64,000 nt of DNA from the NCBI RefSeq assembly GCF_019511665.1, contig NZ_JAEUAW010000001.1, positions 391,963-455,962 on the forward strand. The letters run 5' to 3'. The DNA comes from Microbacterium jejuense (lineage in GTDB: Bacteria; Actinomycetota; Actinomycetes; Actinomycetales; Microbacteriaceae). The notes beneath the pieces are model-generated. The model did not search any database. It was not told the origin of the DNA and worked only from the letters and a program-made list of their open reading frames with translations. Below are positions 16,383 through 24,355 of the stretch, one piece after another. The first letter of the stretch is position 1, and the number at the start of each line of letters is the position of its first letter. A program made the translations under genes and the position numbers.

Positions 16383-17369
16383 ATGCCGCGCCACGTCAGT
16401 ATCGAACAGGCCAAGGCGGTCGTGCTCACGCGTGAACGACTCGACCGGGAGCGTTGGAAGGATCGTGAGATCGCCGCCGCTCTGGCCGATGGCACGCTGC
16501 TCCGGCTGCAGCGAAATCGCTACGTGCTCGACGCGGACTGGGCCGACCTCTGGCCCGAATCCCGCCATCGTGTGGAGGTGGCTGCCGTGTGCGGCGAGAT
16601 GGGCGACGGCGGGGGTGTCATTGCGAGGGAATCCGCCGCAGTGATCTGGGATCTTCCCCTCTACCGGCACACGCCTGGGGCCGTGCATGTCGTCGCCCCA
16701 CGCGGCCAGCACAGTCACAGCCGCGTGGGCCTGCAGCGCCACACCGAGGCGCTGCCCGAGGCCGACACCACCGTGCGCGGCGACATCCGCGTCACGACGC
16801 TCGAGCGCACTGTGCTCGACGTAGCCCGCACGCTGCCGCTCGAAGCGGCCGTCGCCGCTGCGGACGCAGCGTTGCGCCAGATCGCGTTCATCGGCGGACA
16901 GTACGACATCGACGCAGCTGAGGCCTGGCGCGAGGGAATGCGGGCGCGTGCAGCGCGGGCGACGGGATCACGCGGCGTTCGGCAGGCGATCGCCGTGATC
17001 GAGTTCGCCGACGGACGGGCGGAATCGCCGATCGAGAGCGTCGGGCGCGTACAGCTGTGGAGACTCGGGTTTGTTCGGGTGCGACTTCAAGTGCCCGTCG
17101 CTGGTCCCAACGGCAAGGACTTGCACGTCGATCTTGAGATCGAGGACGTCGAGAGCTTCCTCGAGATCGACGGGCGCTCCAAGTATGAGGACGAGGCGCT
17201 CCGGTCTGGGCGAACCATCGAGCAGGTCGTCCTCGACGAGAAGCGTCGTGAGGACTGGATCCGCGGGACGACGCAGAAGCGGGTCGTCCGTGCTGAGGAG
17301 GCGCACGTCGCCACGGCGGACGCGCTCCGTCGTCGCCTGGCCGCCTTCGGCATCCGGTCACCCCGCTGA
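16383..17369 (+). CDS. AbiEi/DUF559-like protein, possible restriction-type nuclease
   Basis: The 328-residue product resembles actinobacterial proteins annotated as type IV toxin-antitoxin AbiEi-domain or DUF559 proteins. The N-terminal half has a helix-turn-helix-like region (EIAAALADGTLLRLQRNRY, residues about 25-45) and ARESAAVIWDLPLY; the C-terminal third (about residues 205-300) has the Vsr-like pattern ESPIESVGRVQLWRLG, DLEIEDVESFLEIDGRSKY and KRREDWI. No partner toxin gene is adjacent. No Shine-Dalgarno supports ATG 16383, and ATG 16341 is possible. The gene is bracketed by two copies of a 72-bp palindromic repeat. Confidence 0.7.
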   Translation: MPRHVSIEQAKAVVLTRERLDRERWKDREIAAALADGTLLRLQRNRYVLDADWADLWPESRHRVEVAAVCGEMGDGGGVIARESAAVIWDLPLYRHTPGAVHVVAPRGQHSHSRVGLQRHTEALPEADTTVRGDIRVTTLERTVLDVARTLPLEAAVAAADAALRQIAFIGGQYDIDAAEAWREGMRARAARATGSRGVRQAIAVIEFADGRAESPIESVGRVQLWRLGFVRVRLQVPVAGPNGKDLHVDLEIEDVESFLEIDGRSKYEDEALRSGRTIEQVVLDEKRREDWIRGTTQKRVVRAEEAHVATADALRRRLAAFGIRSPR

Positions 17370-17399
17370 CACTCTTCCGTCGCGATTGCCGCGGCGAGA

Positions 17400-17471
17400 A
17401 CGTGCGTCCTCGCCGAGCACGCATGTCGTCCGCGTCGATAACGTGAGTGTTCGGCGAGGACGTGCGTCGTC
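17400..17471. repeat. 72-bp palindromic interspersed element, copy B
   Basis: Same length and end sequences as copy A (16173-16244), with differences concentrated in the middle. It lies between the AbiEi/DUF559-like gene and the rplJ promoter, in the 394-nt gap 17370-17763 that also holds the L10 leader. Confidence 0.85.
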
Positions 17472-17517
17472 GACACCGGTTCACCGGGGTGTGGAGGGTG
17501 AGGGCGGGGGCGCCGAT

Positions 17518-17546
17518 TTGGCGCGCGGGCGGGAGTCACGTACCCT
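17518..17546 (+). promoter_or_regulatory. Promoter of rplJL
   Basis: -35 TTGGCG (17518-17523) and -10 TACCCT (17541-17546) are separated by 17 bp, the best-spaced sigma-70-like pair before rplJ. Transcription would start near 17553, leaving a leader of about 210 nt. Confidence 0.7.
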
Positions 17547-17552
17547 TGAGGG

Positions 17553-17763
17553 AGCCGAAGACCGCCGGTCATCGTCGTGCGTGCGAACGCACGGGATCGA
17601 AGCACTGCAACCGCAGGGGCCCGCGCAGGTGTCACGATGATTCTCTTGAAGCTCCGTGCGCTTGCGCCGGAGCTTTTTCCTTTGCCTGCCGAGAGCTGAT
17701 GAGCGGATGCCTCCGGCCGGCGCCCCGCCATCGCGGAGCGTCTCATCCACACAAGGAGTGACC
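17553..17763 (+). ncRNA. Ribosomal protein L10 leader
   Basis: The untranslated stretch before rplJ has the position, length and features of the L10 leader, an mRNA element bound by L10(L12)4 that represses its own operon in several phyla including actinobacteria. It ends with a hairpin-plus-T feature at 17649-17678. Assignment is by context and structure; a covariance-model search would settle it. Confidence 0.65.
17649..17678 (+). terminator. Attenuator hairpin in the rplJ leader
   Basis: Stem AAGCTCCG/CGGAGCTT followed by TTT and a pyrimidine run, 86 nt before the rplJ start. A terminator inside the leader fits premature-termination control of rplJL. Confidence 0.65.
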
Positions 17764-18252
17764 ATGGCGCAGAAGGATGCATCGGTCGCCGAGCTCACGA
17801 AGAACTTCGAGAACTCGAACGCCGTCCTGCTTACCGAGTACCGCGGTCTGACGGTTGCCCAGCTCAAGCAGCTGCGCAACAGCATCCGTCAGGACGCGGA
17901 ATACGCCGTGGTGAAGAACACGCTGACCAAGATCGCCGCGAACAACGCGGGGATCACGGCGCTGGACGAGGACCTCAAGGGCCCCTCGGCCATCGCGTTC
18001 GTGCACGGCGACTTCGTCGCCACCGCGAAGGCTCTGCGTGACTTCGCCAAGGCCAACCCGCTTCTCGTGATCAAGGGTGGCGTTTTCGAGGGCAACGCCC
18101 TCAGCGCCGACGAGGTCAACAAGTACGCCTCGCTGGAGAGCCGTGAGGTTCTGCTGGCGAAGGCCGCGGGCATGATGAAGGCGACGATGGGCAAGGCTGC
18201 CGCCACCATCGACGCGCTTCGCGAAAAGCTGGAGACCGCCGAGGCCGCGTGA
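17764..18252 (+). CDS. rplJ: 50S ribosomal protein L10
   Basis: L10 anchors the L7/L12 dimers of the ribosomal stalk and binds the operon leader for autoregulation. The 162-residue product has the canonical start [15 protein letters not shown], the [15 protein letters not shown] segment and the C-terminal helix that binds L12. An AAGGAG Shine-Dalgarno lies 6-7 nt before the ATG. rplL follows after 51 nt. Confidence 0.98.
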   Translation: MAQKDASVAELTKNFENSNAVLLTEYRGLTVAQLKQLRNSIRQDAEYAVVKNTLTKIAANNAGITALDEDLKGPSAIAFVHGDFVATAKALRDFAKANPLLVIKGGVFEGNALSADEVNKYASLESREVLLAKAAGMMKATMGKAAATIDALREKLETAEAA

Positions 18253-18303
18253 GCGACCCGTACGTCTTCCCCACACAAACCCCATTTATCTAGGAGATAC
18301 ATC

Positions 18304-18687
18304 ATGGCGAAGCTCACCACTGAGGAGCTGCTCGAGCAGTTCGCAGGCCTGACCCTTGTCGAGCTCAGCGAGTTCGTGAAGGCGTTCGAGGAGAAGTTCG
18401 AGGTCACCGCTGCTGCTCCCGTCGCCGTTGCCGGCGCCGGTGGCGCGGGTGCCGAGGCCGCTGCCGAGGAGGAGAAGGACTCGTTCGACGTCATCCTCGA
18501 GGCTGCCGGCGACAAGAAGATCCAGGTCATCAAGACGGTCCGCGAGCTCACCTCGCTGGGCCTGGGCGAGGCCAAGGCGCTCGTCGACGGCGCTCCGAGC
18601 CCCGTCCTCGAGGGCGCGAACAAGGAGACGGCCGACAAGGCCAAGGCCGCCCTCGAAGAGGCCGGCGCGACGGTTACCCTCAAGTAA
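18304..18687 (+). CDS. rplL: 50S ribosomal protein L7/L12
   Basis: The stalk protein that recruits translation GTPases. The 127-residue product shows the N-terminal dimerisation domain, an Ala/Gly-rich hinge at residues about 40-57 and the C-terminal domain ([33 protein letters not shown]). TAGGAGATACATC precedes the ATG. A perfect 15-bp terminator closes the operon. Confidence 0.98.
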   Translation: MAKLTTEELLEQFAGLTLVELSEFVKAFEEKFEVTAAAPVAVAGAGGAGAEAAAEEEKDSFDVILEAAGDKKIQVIKTVRELTSLGLGEAKALVDGAPSPVLEGANKETADKAKAALEEAGATVTLK

Positions 18688-18701
18688 TCTCGTTCCTTCC
18701 A

Positions 18702-18735
18702 CGAAAGCCCCGGGTGCTCTCACCCGGGGCTTTCG
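18702..18735 (+). terminator. Terminator of rplJL
   Basis: Perfect 15-bp stem CGAAAGCCCCGGGTG with complement around a CTCT loop, 14 nt after the rplL stop. Confidence 0.9.
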
Positions 18736-18866
18736 TCATGCCCGGGCGGTCCGTACACGAGTGACCACTGATCGACTTCAGTAAGCCCTATCTCGCACCG
18801 AAGGCCGGCTTGCACCCCTGATTTCCCGGAAAGTCTTGCGTTCCGGCATCCACTCTGGCAAGAATG

Positions 18867-18893
18867 AGAAAGCGCATTCCAGAAAGCGCATTC
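18867..18893 (+). promoter_or_regulatory. Tandem LacI-type operator candidates
   Basis: The 13-mer AGAAAGCGCATTC occurs twice in direct orientation at a 14-bp period (18867-18879 and 18881-18893). Each contains GAANGCGCNTTC, a near-palindrome with the central CG typical of LacI-family sites. It precedes the importer operon that ends with the LacI-DUF6807 fusion gene, the natural candidate to bind it. Confidence 0.6.
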
Positions 18894-18928
18894 TCGACTC
18901 TTCGACGACGATGAATCCGGAGGACGCG

Positions 18929-18979
18929 GTGACGACGACGCACCGTCCCGACAGCGGGCCGCACGGAGCCGCGACATGA
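18929..18979 (+). CDS. Possible 16-residue leader peptide
   Basis: A GTG start with a strong GGAGGA Shine-Dalgarno opens a 16-codon frame whose TGA overlaps the permease ATG (ATGA), in a different frame from the permease. It may couple translation of the permease or simply mark an imperfect annotation of the permease start. No function is claimed. Confidence 0.3.
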   Translation: MTTTHRPDSGPHGAAT

Positions 18980-19902
18980 GCGCGCTCGGCGAGCTCACCC
19001 GTCTCAAAGGCGCCAAGGCGGTCGGCAAGAAGCAGAACAAGGCGGCGTACCTGTTCCTCACGCCGTGGTTCGTGGGCCTCGCCCTCGTGACGATCGGCCC
19101 GATGATCGCCTCGTTCGCGCTCTCATTCACTCGGTACAACCTGCTGAGCCCGCCGAAGTTCAACGGCTTCGACAACTACGTGCGGATGTGGGAGGACGAG
19201 CGCCTGCACACCGCGCTGCAGGTGACCTTCACCTACGTGTTCGTGTCGGTGCCGCTGCAGCTGGCGGTCGCGCTGTTCCTCGCGATCGTGCTGGACCGCG
19301 GACTGCGCGGACTGGCCTTCTACCGATCGGCGTTCTACCTGCCGTCGCTGCTCGGTGCCAGCGTGGCGATCGCGATGCTGTGGCGCCAGATCTTCGGCGT
19401 CGACGGGCTCATCAACCAGGTGCTCGCGTGGTTCGGCATCGAGGGGCAGGGGTGGATCTCGAGCCCCGACACGGCGCTCGGCACGCTCATGATCCTGAAC
19501 GTGTGGACCTTCGGGTCGCCCATGGTCATCTTCCTCGCCGGCCTCCGCCAGATCCCGTCGATGTACTACGAGGCCGCCGCCGTCGACGGCGCGACGCGGC
19601 GCCAGCAGCTCTTCCGCATCACGATCCCGCTGCTCACGCCGATCATCTTCTTCAACGCCGTGCTGCAGCTGATCGGAACGTTCCAGTCGTTCACGCAGGC
19701 CTACATCGTCTCGGGCGGCACCGGCGGGCCGGTCGACTCCACGCTCTTCTACACGCTGTACCTGTACCAGCAGGGCTTCTCGAACTTCAACATGGGCTAC
19801 GCCTCGGCGATGGCCTGGCTCCTGCTCATCATCACCGCACTGCTGACCGTGGTCGCGTTCTGGTCCTCCAAGTTCTGGGTGTTCTACGATGACGAAAATT
19901 GA
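18976..19902 (+). CDS. Carbohydrate ABC transporter permease (MalF type)
   Basis: First membrane subunit of a CUT1 sugar importer. The 308-residue product has six predicted membrane helices from residue about 28 (AAYLFLTPWFVGLALVTIGPM) and the EAA loop YYEAAAVDGATRRQQLFRITIPLL around residues 195-217, which contacts the ATPase. It overlaps the next permease gene by 14 nt. No ATPase gene is in the cluster, so a shared MsmK/UgpC-type ATPase is presumably used. Confidence 0.92.
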   Translation: MSALGELTRLKGAKAVGKKQNKAAYLFLTPWFVGLALVTIGPMIASFALSFTRYNLLSPPKFNGFDNYVRMWEDERLHTALQVTFTYVFVSVPLQLAVALFLAIVLDRGLRGLAFYRSAFYLPSLLGASVAIAMLWRQIFGVDGLINQVLAWFGIEGQGWISSPDTALGTLMILNVWTFGSPMVIFLAGLRQIPSMYYEAAAVDGATRRQQLFRITIPLLTPIIFFNAVLQLIGTFQSFTQAYIVSGGTGGPVDSTLFYTLYLYQQGFSNFNMGYASAMAWLLLIITALLTVVAFWSSKFWVFYDDEN

Positions 19903-20809
19903 TCCCGAGCCCCTCGTGGCCCTTCCCACCGAGACGGTCGTCACGGGCCGTCCGCCGGCGCGGCGCCAGCCGAACCCGTTCCGCAAGCCGCTGACGAGCA
20001 TCATCCGGCACGCGCTGCTGATCGCACTGGCCGCGCTCATGCTCTACCCGGTGATCTGGATGGTCGTGAGCTCACTGCGGCCGAACGACGAGATCTTCCG
20101 CGAGCCGGGGATCGTCTTCGACAGCTTCGAGATCTCCAACTACACCGACGGCTGGACGGCGCTGCAGTACCCCTTCAACGTCTACCTGTGGAACTCGGCC
20201 GTGATCGTCGCCGGCTGCATCGCCGGCAATCTCATCTCGTGCTCGATGGCCGCCTACGCGTTCGCCCGGCTGGAGTTCACGGCCAAGCGGCTGTGGTTCG
20301 GCATCATGCTTCTGAGCATCATGCTCCCGATCCACGTGATCATCGTGCCGCAGTACATCCTGTTCTCTCAGCTGGGCTGGGTGAACACGTTCCTGCCGCT
20401 GATCGTGCCGAAGCTGCTGGCCGTGGACGCGTTCTTCGTCTTCTTGATGGTGCAGTTCATCCGCGGCATCCCGAAGGAGCTGGATGAGGCCGCGCGCATC
20501 GACGGCGCCGGCCACCCGCGCATCTTTCTGCAGGTGATCCTGCCGCTCATGACGCCGGCGCTCGCCACCACCGCGATCTTCACCTTCATCTGGACGTGGA
20601 ACGACTTCTTCTCGCAGCTGGTGTTCCTCACCAAGCCCGAGCTGTACACCGTTCCGCTCGCGCTGCGCTCGTTCGAAGACGCCCAGAGCGTCACCAACTA
20701 CGCCCAGATGTTCGCCATGAGCGTCGTCTCGCTCGTACCCATCTTCCTGATCTTCCTGTTCGGCCAGAAGTTCCTCATCAAGGGAATCGCGACGACCGGG
20801 ATCAAGTGA
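19889..20809 (+). CDS. Carbohydrate ABC transporter permease (MalG type)
   Basis: Second membrane subunit of the same CUT1 importer. The 306-residue product has a hydrophilic N-terminus of about 35 residues, six membrane helices and the EAA loop ELDEAARIDGAGHPRIFLQVILPLM about residues 200-224. The start overlaps the MalF-type gene, indicating translational coupling. The C-terminal LFGQKFLIKGIATTGIK is typical of MalG-like proteins. Confidence 0.92.
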   Translation: MTKIDPEPLVALPTETVVTGRPPARRQPNPFRKPLTSIIRHALLIALAALMLYPVIWMVVSSLRPNDEIFREPGIVFDSFEISNYTDGWTALQYPFNVYLWNSAVIVAGCIAGNLISCSMAAYAFARLEFTAKRLWFGIMLLSIMLPIHVIIVPQYILFSQLGWVNTFLPLIVPKLLAVDAFFVFLMVQFIRGIPKELDEAARIDGAGHPRIFLQVILPLMTPALATTAIFTFIWTWNDFFSQLVFLTKPELYTVPLALRSFEDAQSVTNYAQMFAMSVVSLVPIFLIFLFGQKFLIKGIATTGIK

Positions 20810-20914
20810 CATCCAGAGGCACTGGATGCCGCACACGCAGTTCGCGGGCCGCACGGTCCGTCCTCATCACACCGCACCACCCACACACCGACTCCGGTCG
20901 AAAGGATGCAAGAC

Positions 20915-22258
20915 ATGCGACGCAATCGAACCGCAGCCCGCTGGGCGCAGTTCGCCGCGTTCGGCGCAGCGACGACGCTCGCGCTGACCGCGTGCGCGAG
21001 CGGGACCCCCGCCGAAGAGCCCGACACCGGTCCGACCCTGTCGGACGAACCGGTCACCCTCACCTTCACGTGGTGGGGCAACGACGTCCGCCACGAGATC
21101 ACGCAGCAGCTGATCGACGCCTTCGAGGCCGAGCACGACAACATCACCATCGAGCCGCAGTACACGGACTGGGCCGGATACTGGGACAAGCTCGCGACCA
21201 CGGTGGCCGCCGGCGATGCGCCGGACATCATCCAGATGGACGAGAAGCAACTGTCGACGTACGCGGCCAACGGTGTGCTGCTCGACCTCGGCAGCCTCGG
21301 CGATCTGCTGCCGACCGGGGACTTCCCCGACTCGGTGCTGGGCACCGGCGCCCTCGACGGCACGCAGTACGGCATCCCGGTCGGGATCAACACGTACACC
21401 TACATGGCCAACACCGACCTCCTCGACAGCCTCGGCATCGACCTGCCGGACGACGAGACCTGGTCGTGGGACGACCTCAACGAGATCGCCGAAGAGGTCA
21501 CCGAGAAGAGCGGCGGCGCGGTCGTCGGCTCGCAATCGTGGGGCTTCGAGGACGGCGGTCTCAACAACTGGCTGCGCCAGCACGGCGAGTCGCTGTACGC
21601 CGAAGACGGCTCGCCCGAGGTCGCCGCGAGCGAGAAGACCCTCGCGGCGTGGTGGCAGAACCTGCTCGACGTCACGGAGGCGGGCGGCACGCCCGACCCG
21701 TCGGCGACGATCGAACGCGAGTCGGCCGGTCTCGCCGAGTCGTTCACCGCGACCAACCAGTCCGCGTTCGGCCCGTGGTGGTCGAACCAGGTGGCGGCGC
21801 TGCGGTCGGCGAGCGGCCAGACGCTCGTGCCGCTCATGGTGCCCACCACCGACGAAGGCGAGAGCGCGTCGGCGTACTACAAGCCGTCGATGTTCTGGTC
21901 GGCCTCGGCGAAGACCGAGCATCCGGCGGAAGTCGCGCTGTTCCTCGACTTCCTGGCGAACAGCGAGGAGGCGGCCGACCTGCTGCTCGCCGAGCGCGGC
22001 GTGCCGGCGAACGAGAAGATCCGCGAGTACATCACGCCCAAGCTCGGCGAGGTCGACCAGGAGGTCGTCGCGTTCCTCGACGAGATCGAGCCGCGCGTCG
22101 GCGACGCGCCGCCGGCGACCCCGCCCGGCGGTGGGGCGATCGAGACGATCATCGACCAGCACACTCAGAAGGTGCTGTTCGGAGAGCTGACGCCCGCCGA
22201 TGCCGCGAAGAGCTTCATCAAGGAGCTGCAGCAGGCGCTGGACGACGCCGCCATCTAG
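20915..22258 (+). CDS. Carbohydrate ABC transporter substrate-binding lipoprotein
   Basis: Extracytoplasmic receptor of the CUT1 importer. The 447-residue product has a lipoprotein signal (LALTAC, Cys near residue 26) and a type-2 binding fold: VTLTFTWWGNDVRHEITQQL, APDIIQMDEKQL, and VGINTYTYMANTDLLDSLGI. The ATG at 20915 is chosen because the AAAGG Shine-Dalgarno (20901-20905) touches the in-frame ATG at 20906. Substrate unknown; neighbouring dehydrogenase and DUF6807 domain suggest a sugar or sugar derivative. Confidence 0.92.
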   Translation: MRRNRTAARWAQFAAFGAATTLALTACASGTPAEEPDTGPTLSDEPVTLTFTWWGNDVRHEITQQLIDAFEAEHDNITIEPQYTDWAGYWDKLATTVAAGDAPDIIQMDEKQLSTYAANGVLLDLGSLGDLLPTGDFPDSVLGTGALDGTQYGIPVGINTYTYMANTDLLDSLGIDLPDDETWSWDDLNEIAEEVTEKSGGAVVGSQSWGFEDGGLNNWLRQHGESLYAEDGSPEVAASEKTLAAWWQNLLDVTEAGGTPDPSATIERESAGLAESFTATNQSAFGPWWSNQVAALRSASGQTLVPLMVPTTDEGESASAYYKPSMFWSASAKTEHPAEVALFLDFLANSEEAADLLLAERGVPANEKIREYITPKLGEVDQEVVAFLDEIEPRVGDAPPATPPGGGAIETIIDQHTQKVLFGELTPADAAKSFIKELQQALDDAAI

Positions 22259-22267
22259 CCGGCGAGC

Positions 22268-22299
22268 GGGCCGCGTCGTCCCCCCCCGCGGCGCGGCCC
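22268..22299 (+). terminator. Hairpin after the binding-protein gene
   Basis: GGGCCGCG pairs with CGCGGCCC around a C-rich 16-nt loop, 9 nt after the stop codon. Confidence 0.45.
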
Positions 22300-22317
22300 G
22301 TCGCCCCCGGACCGCAC

Positions 22318-22351
22318 GGGACCGGACCGATGTGATGAGGAGTCCGGTCCC
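22318..22351. repeat. Inverted repeat upstream of the LacI-DUF6807 gene
   Basis: GGGACCGGAC and GTCCGGTCCC form a perfect 10-bp stem with a 14-nt loop. It may be a second terminator or a binding site controlling the fusion gene at 22499. The rest of the 240-nt gap shows no clear promoter. Confidence 0.5.
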
Positions 22352-22498
22352 GGGCGGCACCGTCCTGGCGCCCTCCCGGAACGACGCGTGCCGCGGCGGA
22401 GCCGCTGCCGAAAGTCCCCGTGCGGCATCCACCATCCGGCGCGCATGCGCCGCACCGTGCTCGCGCACGCCCATGATTGACGAAAGAGAGGATCCGCG

Positions 22499-24355
22499 TT
22501 GACCGAGGTCACGTCGCGCCCCATCACGATGGCGCAGGTCGCACAGTACGCCGGTGTGTCACAGGCGTCGGTGTCGCGCGTCCTCAACGGGGTCGCCACG
22601 GTCGACCCCGCGATCGTCGCCAAGGTGAACCGTGCCGTCGCCGCGCTGAACTACTCGCCGAGCGAAGCGGCGCGCAGCCTGGTGCGGGGGAGCAGCCACA
22701 CGATCGCGCTGCTCGTGCCGGATCTCGAGAACCCGCTGTTCCAGGGTGTGCTCAAGGGGCTGACCGTCGCCGCGGCGCGTGACGGCTACCGCGTGCTGGT
22801 GGCAGACAGCGCCGAGGCTGTCGGCGTGGAGGCCGAGATCGCGAGTGAGGCGCGCAGCAAGTGCGACGCGCTCGTGCTCGTCTCACCCCGCATGCCCGAC
22901 GCCGAGCTGCGCGACCTCATCCAGCGCACCACCCCGGTCGTCGTGGTGAACCGGCGCGTCGACGACACACCGGCGGCGCAGTTGTCGGTGGACTACGCGA
23001 CCGCTGTCAAGGAGCTCGGCATCCACCTGCGCGGGTTCGGCCATCGGCGCATCGCGTACGTCGCCGGCCCGCCGCTCAGCTACGCCAACGAGCTGCGCGC
23101 GCAGGGCCTCGGCGAGCTCGCGAGGGAGTACCCCGACCTGGAGTTCCTCACGATCCCGGCCGGGTCGAGCATGGAGTCCGGCTACGACGCCGCCGACGCG
23201 GTGCTCGAGACCGGGGCGACCGCCGCCATCGCCTTCAACGACCTCGTCGCCCTCGGTCTGATGTCGCGGCTGCGCGAGGTCGGCGTGGAGGTGCCTGAAC
23301 AACTGTCCATCGTCGGGATCGACGACATCCCGCAGTCCCGTTTCGCCGCCCCGCCGCTCACGACCATGTCGGTCCCGCGGATCGAGATCGGGCGGCAGGC
23401 CTGGAATCGCATGCGTCAAGCTCTGGACGGCGAGGACGCCGGCCACCCCCTGTTCTATCGTCCGGTCCTCGTGCCCCGTCGCAGCTCGGGCCCCGCCTCG
23501 CACGCCAGCGGCTGGGTCGGTCCCGCCCGCCCCGTGCTGCGGCTCGGGTCGACGGTCGTCGCCCAGTACGAAGAGGGCACGAGCGTCGACTCGGTGCTGT
23601 CGCCCCGGCCGTACCTCGACGCGGTCATCTCGCGCACCGGCACGCCGCTGACGGTCACCGAGCCGACCGACCACCCGCACCACCTGGGCGTCAGCCTCGC
23701 GATCGCAGACGTCAACGGCACGTCGTACTGGGGCGGGCGCACGTACGTGCGCGGCGAGGGCTCGATCATGGTGCCCAACCACGGCCGGCAGCGCCGCGAC
23801 CGCCTGCACATCGACGGGCACGTGCTCGACGAGCGGCTCAGCTGGGTCGACGAGAACGGCACGACGCAGCTCGTCGAAGTGCGCGAGTTGCGTTCGGCCG
23901 AGCTCGAGAACGGCTGGGCGCTGCGCTGGCGCAGCCACCTCAAGGCGACGCTGGATGCCATCACCTTCGGCTCGCCCGCCACCAACGGCCGCGAGGGCGC
24001 GGGGTACGGCGGCATCTTCTGGCGCTTCGCCCCCGAGATCGCCCGCGTGTTCAGTCCCGCCGGCGACACCGAGCGCGAGGTCCACGGGGCGGCGACGGAG
24101 TGGCTGGCATTCACGTTCCCCGACCGCGGCACGACGGTCGTGCTGACGCAGGGGACCGAGCGGATGCCGTGGTTCGTACGGTTCGCCGAGTATCTGGGCG
24201 CGGGGCCCTCCGTCGCGTGGGACGAGCCGCGCACGATCCCCGAGGGCGGCGAGCTCGACCTCGAGCTGACGGCCTACGTGCTCGACGACGAGCTCGCGGA
24301 CGCCTCCGCGGTGGAGGCCGCGCTGCCGCGGCTGCGCGCCGAGGCGGGCCTGTGA
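22499..24355 (+). CDS. LacI-family regulator fused to a DUF6807 (PmoA-like) domain
   Basis: An unusual 618-residue fusion. Residues 1 to about 335 form a LacI/GalR repressor: HTH (TMAQVAQYAGVSQASVSRVLNG, residues about 9-30) and a sugar-binding effector domain (IALLVPDLENPLFQ, IAFNDLVALGLM, GIDDIPQSRFAAPPLTTM). Residues about 350-612 match DUF6807, the methane-oxygenase-PmoA-like beta domain: TDHPHHLGVSLAIADVNG, SYWGGRTYV, FWRFAPEIARVF. The TTG start has a GAGAGGA Shine-Dalgarno. It overlaps the following dehydrogenase by 4 nt (GTGA). Typical LacI proteins end near residue 340. Confidence 0.88.
   Translation: MTEVTSRPITMAQVAQYAGVSQASVSRVLNGVATVDPAIVAKVNRAVAALNYSPSEAARSLVRGSSHTIALLVPDLENPLFQGVLKGLTVAAARDGYRVLVADSAEAVGVEAEIASEARSKCDALVLVSPRMPDAELRDLIQRTTPVVVVNRRVDDTPAAQLSVDYATAVKELGIHLRGFGHRRIAYVAGPPLSYANELRAQGLGELAREYPDLEFLTIPAGSSMESGYDAADAVLETGATAAIAFNDLVALGLMSRLREVGVEVPEQLSIVGIDDIPQSRFAAPPLTTMSVPRIEIGRQAWNRMRQALDGEDAGHPLFYRPVLVPRRSSGPASHASGWVGPARPVLRLGSTVVAQYEEGTSVDSVLSPRPYLDAVISRTGTPLTVTEPTDHPHHLGVSLAIADVNGTSYWGGRTYVRGEGSIMVPNHGRQRRDRLHIDGHVLDERLSWVDENGTTQLVEVRELRSAELENGWALRWRSHLKATLDAITFGSPATNGREGAGYGGIFWRFAPEIARVFSPAGDTEREVHGAATEWLAFTFPDRGTTVVLTQGTERMPWFVRFAEYLGAGPSVAWDEPRTIPEGGELDLELTAYVLDDELADASAVEAALPRLRAEAGL

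Noticed and set aside
16173..17471. The paired 72-bp repeats considered as insertion-sequence inverted repeats or phage att sites
   Set aside because: They are internal palindromes in the same orientation sense, the enclosed gene lacks transposase or integrase motifs, and no target-site duplication was seen.
23455..24234. Minus-strand open frame opposite the LacI-DUF6807 gene
   Set aside because: Ser/Arg-rich antisense frame with no start signal; the plus strand frame is continuous and has domain motifs.
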